This document shows positions 63,389 through 64,000 of a stretch of 64,000 bases of DNA, in pieces. Position numbers and translations under genes: made by a program. Within the stretch, counting starts at the first letter, position 1, and every line of letters starts with the position of its first letter. The stretch comes from Theobroma cacao (Eukaryota; Streptophyta; Magnoliopsida; Malvales; Malvaceae). Below the pieces are notes generated by a model. It was not told where the DNA came from, ran no database searches, and worked only from the letters and a program-made list of their open reading frames with translations. The DNA lies in the NCBI RefSeq assembly GCF_000208745.1, contig NC_030858.1, forward strand, positions 5,400,026 through 5,464,025. The letters are read 5' to 3'.

Positions 63389-64000
63389 GTCTCCAGTCTC
63401 TTCTTTCTCTCCCTCCTTTCCTTTTCCTCCCCTCTGTCTGTGTTTCCTGTTAGCACCCTCTTAAGAATGCACTAACAGAAGGGGAAAAAATATACCAGAA
63501 CTCTTGCTCTCGCACACGACGAATAGTTAAGTCCAGATGGTGTTATATAGGCACAAAGGGTCAACCAGATGAAACCCGAGACTTTGGGGAAGAGAATAGT
63601 CTACAATTATGCGGCCGTTTAAACAAAATATCTTCCCATGAAACAAACTCTGAAGGAAAGACTAGGTGAGAGGGACTTTTATATATTCATACTACCAGAC
63701 AATAGTATGAAGAAAAAAAATAGCTGTATTCTTATAGTAGTTTTGTTTTGTCGATGAAACTGACAGGTTGTATTATCATAATCAATTAATGTATTTTTTA
63801 TTATTAATCTTTAGGATGTACAGCCAAGTTTAGCGATGGATTCTCATTCAGTGATTATCTTACCTTAATTTTGCTTGACCCACTGCTAGTTTATTGGATT
63901 AGAGTTTGATACATTTGGAAACCAGATTCAAAGCCATCTCACCCCTGATTTAGAGGACAGCACCGATCCATGAGAATCTTGACCCCAAACAAGCAAATGG
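63389..64000 (-). other. STP14-like gene promoter and flank
   Basis: Upstream sequence of the STP14-like gene, including a CT-rich leader just before the ATG. Beyond about 63.6 kb it is AT-rich and no other gene is seen up to the window end. Confidence 0.6.
63543..63550 (-). promoter_or_regulatory. Probable TATA box of the STP14-like gene
   Basis: On the minus strand CTATATAA lies about 155 bases upstream of the ATG, leaving room for a leader of about 125 bases. Confidence 0.6.

Noticed and set aside
1..64000. CRISPR arrays, operons or bacterial mobile elements
   Set aside because: The window is plant nuclear DNA; the repeats are microsatellites, short tandem duplications or eukaryotic transposon remnants.

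Overview
The window is nuclear DNA of a flowering plant, most likely a dicot. It has intron-rich genes with GT-AG splicing, AT-rich spacers, a nuclear tRNA-Ser, a DYW-type PPR protein, an AP2/ERF factor, a chloroplast intron-splicing factor and a plant sugar/H+ symporter. I could not fix the species. Two single N positions (28046, 39799) mark it as an assembled genome sequence.

Layout. 337-4400 (+) is the 3' half of an STT3A oligosaccharyltransferase gene whose 5' exons lie before the window. 6386-10423 (-) is a five-exon DUF810/MUN-domain protein, convergent with STT3A. 15453-17546 (+) is an intronless DYW-type PPR gene, followed by a tRNA-Ser(GCU) on the minus strand (17961-18042). From about 18.0 to 32.5 kb I find no gene, only simple repeats, a long hairpin and AT-rich spacer. 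32565-33323 (-) is an intronless DREB-type ERF gene. 37.7-40.8 kb holds a broken copy of the neighbouring alpha/beta-hydrolase gene, split by at least two insertions, one of them a hAT-like element with an 8-bp target duplication. 42848-46175 (-) is the intact hydrolase. 48293-51811 and 53574-56210 (-) are two tandem GT47 exostosin-family glycosyltransferases with identical exon plans. 57140-59928 (+) encodes CRS2-associated factor CAF1, in divergent orientation to the second GT47. 60694-63388 (-) is an STP14-type monosaccharide transporter, convergent with CAF1.

The genes do not form a pathway. They are ordinary housekeeping or regulatory plant genes serving the ER, organelles, Golgi, plasma membrane and nucleus. 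From memory, several neighbours are also close together in Arabidopsis but on different chromosomes (DUF810 and CAF1; STT3A and a GT47; ERF037 and STP14). This would fit an ancestral block that was later fractionated. I saw no sign of a new defence, CRISPR-like or biosynthetic system. The most interesting items are the nested pseudogene, an in-frame duplication in the stem of one GT47, a GC-AG intron in the DUF810 gene, a young LINE-tail insertion in the STP14 intron, and two copies of an AT-rich inverted-repeat element.
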